Below are positions 60,821 through 64,000 of a stretch of DNA of 64,000 bases, in pieces. The notes below the pieces were generated by a model, which searched no databases, had not been told where the DNA came from, and saw nothing but the letters and a program-made list of their open reading frames with translations. Position numbers and translations under genes: made by a program. Numbering within the stretch: position 1 is the stretch's first letter; every line of letters starts with the position of its first letter. Source of the stretch: Ophiostoma sp. CBS 140.51 (lineage: Eukaryota; Ascomycota; Sordariomycetes; Ophiostomatales; Ophiostomataceae). Location: positions 1 to 64,000 of the forward strand of contig JANSLP010000017.1 of the NCBI GenBank assembly GCA_029298735.1. Reading direction: 5' to 3'.

Positions 60821-60935
60821 GGTGTGGTGGAGCGTGTGCGTGTGCGTGTGCGTGTGAGTGTGAAGAGTGTGGTTGTGTGTGAGAGTGCGCGTGGTGGGAG
60901 TGAGTCTGCGGGTGGGAGTGTGTCTGGTGGAGGCC
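60821..60935. repeat. GT-rich microsatellite upstream of the Zn2Cys6 gene
   Basis: About 115 bases of alternating tgtgtg and tgcgtg units on the plus strand, immediately upstream of the regulator's start codon. Alternating purine-pyrimidine runs of this kind can adopt Z-DNA. It is probably in the promoter or 5' UTR. Confidence 0.7.
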
Positions 60936-61276
60936 GTGATCCGGGTTAGCTGCTCCGGCGCTCTAAAAAGTCGAGGGCCAGGTCCCACGACCGCGCCACA
61001 GGCATGTCCATGGTGTGCAGTGTCCGTTGTTGTATTTTTGTGTGTCGTATCGGACAAGATGTGCGTGGCTGCCGAGATCGGTGACGGGAATCACATAATC
61101 AAAGTCCGAGTCAACCTCCGTGTGGAAATCAAACAGGACAGCCAGACAAATCAACGGTCTTCTCCCGATTAAACTAGACACGCTATCACTAGACTAGATA
61201 AAGTGTTTTTTTAATACTAACCATAGGAAAACAACCGAGTGGAGGACATATATACCGCATATATATTACGCGCTCT
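60936..61276. other. Interval with AT-rich transition
   Basis: From about 61195 the sequence becomes TpA-rich (atatatacc, tatatatta), resembling the block at 1-532 and suggesting RIP of a repeated sequence. No gene was recognised before the TPR remnant. Confidence 0.4.
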
Positions 61277-61599
61277 AGTTAAGCGTCGAAGACGAAGACA
61301 ATATAGATAGGCTTAGTCTTTTAAAACGATACGTCTTATACCTCCTTTACGAAGGGCGATACGCTAAAGCGGAAAAATCATTCGATAAAGCGGTGTTTCT
61401 AAGCAAGACGAAGCTCGGCGTCGACTATCCCCACACGTTAACGAGCATGGCCAACCTCGCTGTGACTTGGAAATACCAAGGTCGCCATACAAAGGCCTTG
61501 GCTTTGATGAAGGACTGTGCCCTAGCTCGTCAGCGAACACTTGGTCCAAAACATCCACACTCTGTGGCATCTGTAGCCGCTGTAGAAGAGTGGAGTTAG
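61277..61599 (+). pseudogene. Degraded C-terminal TPR fragment of an NLR/kinesin-light-chain-like protein
   Basis: The frame of 107 codons after a stop at 61276-61278 encodes two kinesin-light-chain type TPR units. The first has LYEGRYAKAEKSFDKAV and SKTKLGVDYPHTLTSMANLA. The second has KYQGRHTKALALMKDC, RQRTLGPKHPHS and a final VEEWS. These are the closing repeats typical of fungal NACHT- or NB-ARC-TPR (NLR-like) proteins. There is no upstream nucleotide-binding domain, and the DNA just before it is AT-rich with many TpA steps, so I read it as the surviving 3' end of a RIP-degraded family copy. Expression as a tiny TPR protein cannot be excluded. Confidence 0.6.
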
Positions 61600-63509
61600 A
61601 ATGTTTTTATCGATATCCTGCAATTACACACTCTTTTCTTTATTCTTTTAGAGCCTACCAGTTTAGCATCCCGTAAGGGTCGCTTGCCTTGCCTATCCTT
61701 TAATTTGTATATCGCGTAAATGTGCCACTTCCACCTTCTTAATAGTGAGAAAAGGCCAGAGGCAATGGGCAACTGTGCACTGGTTTAAAACGAGATACTA
61801 ACCCAACAATTTTCGTATTCGGGCACAAAACCGGAAGTGCCAACTCCTGCTCGAAAAGGGACGGTGAACAAAATATATGTCCCCTTTATTGTGGTAGCAT
61901 CTAACCATCTAACCCTTCGCAATGGCCGCGGCAACATCCCATCTTTCTCATGTTATACTCATGCAGCTCTTCTTCCCTGCGTTCCTTTTCGCTGCGACGC
62001 GTCGCTTCGAACCATTGAACCAGAGAGGGTTCGGTCAGATTGCTGGCCAGCCAGGTGGCTTCTGACAAAGGACGATTTGCTGGTTTCACTAAATAGTGCG
62101 TGCTGTGGCCCTTGGAAAGTCTGAACAGTACATCACCGCCCACGGACCCACTGTCGTCAAAGGCGAGGGACTTGTTGGTCTTAAAACTGGTGTCCCTCAG
62201 AAGAAGTGACTCCAGATGAAAGCCTTTCGCGTTGAACCTTTTTTGGAGGCTGCGGCATGAGGTGCAGCCTCGCTGACCAAAAGGTAGTTGTTGGTGGCGG
62301 ACATTTTGGCAGGTGTTGGTGGCAGCCGAGAAAGTATTTTGGGCTTGGAGAAGTGCAGAAACTAAGAAAGAGAGGGAATGAAAAAGAAAGAGAAGACTTT
62401 GGAAAACTTGAAAAGGCGCTCTGATGGGTTTTTATATGCCTCTCATCTCCACCATCTTCTGCAACCAGCTCACAGCTGTCTGTGTGCGACAGACGTTGGT
62501 GCAGCCCGAGCTTCCCAGAATATGTCGGATAAGAGGTCCGTCTCACAGTCGCGTGACTTCCTTTTTGACAGTTTCGAGCCAACAGCGCATGGTCCAGCAA
62601 ACACGATCCCCGGCAACACGGCGGAACGAGAAAACCATCTATTCTCTGTTTCGCGCCTTTTCTGTTTTCTGTTCTGTTTTCAGTCTGTTTTCTGTTTTCT
62701 GTCTATTTACCGTATTCCGTTTTTTGTTCTGCTTTCTGTTTTTTGTTTTCTGGTCGGCGGCTACTTCGGCGAACGAATATCAAGTACACGTGTCTTTAGC
62801 GTATGCAGTTAACGGGGCCTTTTAACTATTTAAAAGCTGGCGCCCGGAGAGGCGAGAAAAGGACCCCCTCGACAGCGGTGCAGGTTGGCGGTTAATACAA
62901 AAGCGCTAGAACCAAGGCCGCGGTATCGCCGCTTAAGACGGGCATAGGACAGCATGCAAAGGCGTAAGACTTTTTTTTTCTTCTTCCCTCATAACACCCT
63001 CTCGGACCATTCTTCAAAGAATAGCTAGCTCAACCATCATACAGAAGAAAGGGGGATGTACAAAAGAGGAAGGCTACACTGCGCAGCACAGCCAGGTACC
63101 TGAAGCCCGGGCTGTCAGGTACTTGCAACCACGGCGGCCACCGCACGCGACGATGCATTATGGGCGAATCAGGAACCGGCCTCCGCGGCAGCGGCACGCA
63201 AATTACAGGGGTACTTTCAGTGAAGTCCACCGACACCAAATGGAGCTCCTCACTTTAGGAAGGCGGTGAAGAGCGGCGAATTGGCTCGTGTGGGCCAAGG
63301 CGGGCAGTCGCAAGCAAGGTCGTCCAGCGCCACTCACTCCATACAGGCGTCCATTCTGTACGCAATCACAGAGCTTAGCGACGCAATCAACGACGAACAC
63401 GAACAAGACAAACGACGCGAACATCACGACACCACCCCGTGCCAACTCAACACTCAAGGAACAACTGCACTCTTCCTTTTACGTTCACACACCCCTACAC
63501 ACACTCACA
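61600..63509. other. Gene-poor interval with relic-like frames and simple repeats
   Basis: About 1.9 kb between the TPR relic and SEM1. It holds a T/C-rich tandem tract (about 62650-62760, units of ttttctgt). It also has an A-rich run (62370-62400) and a short minus-strand frame at 62197-62304. No intact gene is supported. The last 100 bases before 63510 are the SEM1 leader. Confidence 0.45.
62655..62756. repeat. Imperfect tandem repeat of a ttttctgt unit
   Basis: About 100 bases on the plus strand repeat ttttctgt and close variants about ten times. The region is probably untranslated. No function is apparent. Confidence 0.6.
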
Positions 63510-63901
63510 ATGGCTTCAAGTACGAGCAAGCCCGACGACAAGCCGGCAGCGGCGGCGGCCACCTCTACACCCGCCGACAAGCCCGAGGCCAAGGCGACGA
63601 CGCTCGGCGAGGACGACGAGTTTGAGGATTTTCCTGTCGATGGTATGCGTAGCAAAGAGGATACACCGTGAGACGAGTTGACGTTCATTCACTAACACTC
63701 GCAGACTGGGCGCCGGAAGAGACGGAAGCGGCCGGCGACGGCGCGACCAAACACCTGTGGGAGGAGTCGTGGGACGACGACGACACGAGCGACGACTTTT
63801 CTGCGCAGTTGAAGTAAGTTACCGTCTACTCTATTTGATTGGCAAGTACTAACCCTACCAGGGAGGAGATCAAAAAGGTCGAGGCGGTCAAGAGACGGTA
63901 G
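63510..63901 (+). CDS. SEM1: 26S proteasome complex subunit Sem1/Dss1
   Basis: A very small acidic protein that stabilises the 19S proteasome lid. In its family it also binds TREX-2 and BRCA2-type complexes. Three exons (63510-63642, 63705-63813, 63862-63901) give 93 residues, normal for the family. The two characteristic acidic clusters are seen in LGEDDEFEDFPVDDW and LWEESWDDDDTSDDFSAQL, followed by the lysine-rich end KEEIKKVEAVKRR. Introns are 62 and 48 bases, and the second carries a TACTAAC branch site. The N-terminal region is Ala/Lys/Thr-rich and not conserved. CSN5, earlier in this window, belongs to the related COP9 particle, but the two are not linked. Confidence 0.95.
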
Positions 63902-64000
63902 AGCGGTTGGCGATGACGAGGAAGACCGACCGACGACAGACGACGACCGACTACGACGACCGACAGACTACTTTCCTCAGATACCGATGCAACTGGCAGC

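Noticed and set aside
61901..62143. Minus-strand 80-codon frame with a charged Glu/Arg stretch
   Set aside because: It starts only at a non-ATG codon, has no domain and no flanking exons that I could support.

Overview
The window is nuclear DNA of a filamentous ascomycete (Pezizomycotina, most likely a Sordariomycete; species not determined). Genes are split by short GT-AG introns, mostly 50-180 bases, several with a TACTAAC-type or CTGAC branch site. Intergenic leaders are pyrimidine-rich. The gene set is typical of filamentous fungi: COP9 subunit 5, a large NAD-dependent glutamate dehydrogenase, a HAM1-like lipid-transfer-type protein and a Zn2Cys6 regulator. AT-rich, TpA-rich blocks at 1-530 and around 61.2-61.4 kb look like relics of repeat-induced point mutation (RIP). 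Exon borders below were worked out by hand from splice signals, reading phase and family conservation, and every spliced total is a whole number of codons.

From 0.5 to 14.2 kb there are housekeeping and metabolic genes: a farnesylation-type DnaJ (minus), mitochondrial glutamyl-tRNA synthetase (plus), CSN5 (minus), ribosomal protein eL32 (plus), a secreted GH78-like glycosidase (minus) and kynureninase (minus). A 4.8 kb stretch without a convincing gene follows. From 19 to 38.8 kb lie NAD-glutamate dehydrogenase (plus), uracil phosphoribosyltransferase (plus), DNA ligase IV (minus), a HAM1-like protein (plus), EDC3 (minus) and PIF1 helicase (minus). A 2.9 kb gene-free leader precedes the Na+/H+ antiporter at 41.7 kb. 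TOM22 (plus), mitofusin FZO1 (minus), ESCRT-III VPS2 (plus) and a PP2C phosphatase (plus) follow.

From 55.7 to 60.8 kb the character changes to an accessory block. It holds a BSC6-like MFS transporter, a condensation-fold O-acyltransferase with an HxxxD motif, a monocarboxylate-type MFS transporter and a short Zn2Cys6 regulator whose reading frame runs antisense into the transporter. The 370-base divergent promoter inside this block carries three CGG triplets spaced exactly 11 bases apart, a plausible target for a zinc-cluster regulator. I see no backbone synthase (PKS, NRPS, terpene), so this could be a modify-and-export (detoxification or transport) cassette or the fragment of a larger cluster. 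To its right lies a small gene graveyard with a degenerate TPR tail of an NLR-type protein, simple repeats and AT-rich sequence. The window then returns to a core gene, SEM1/DSS1, at 63.5 kb.

The core genes are mostly functionally independent. Mitochondrial functions are frequent (glutamyl-tRNA synthetase, TOM22, FZO1, and by family PIF1 and NAD-GDH), and TOM22 and FZO1 are tail-to-tail neighbours. No tRNA, rRNA, CRISPR array or intact transposon was recognised.
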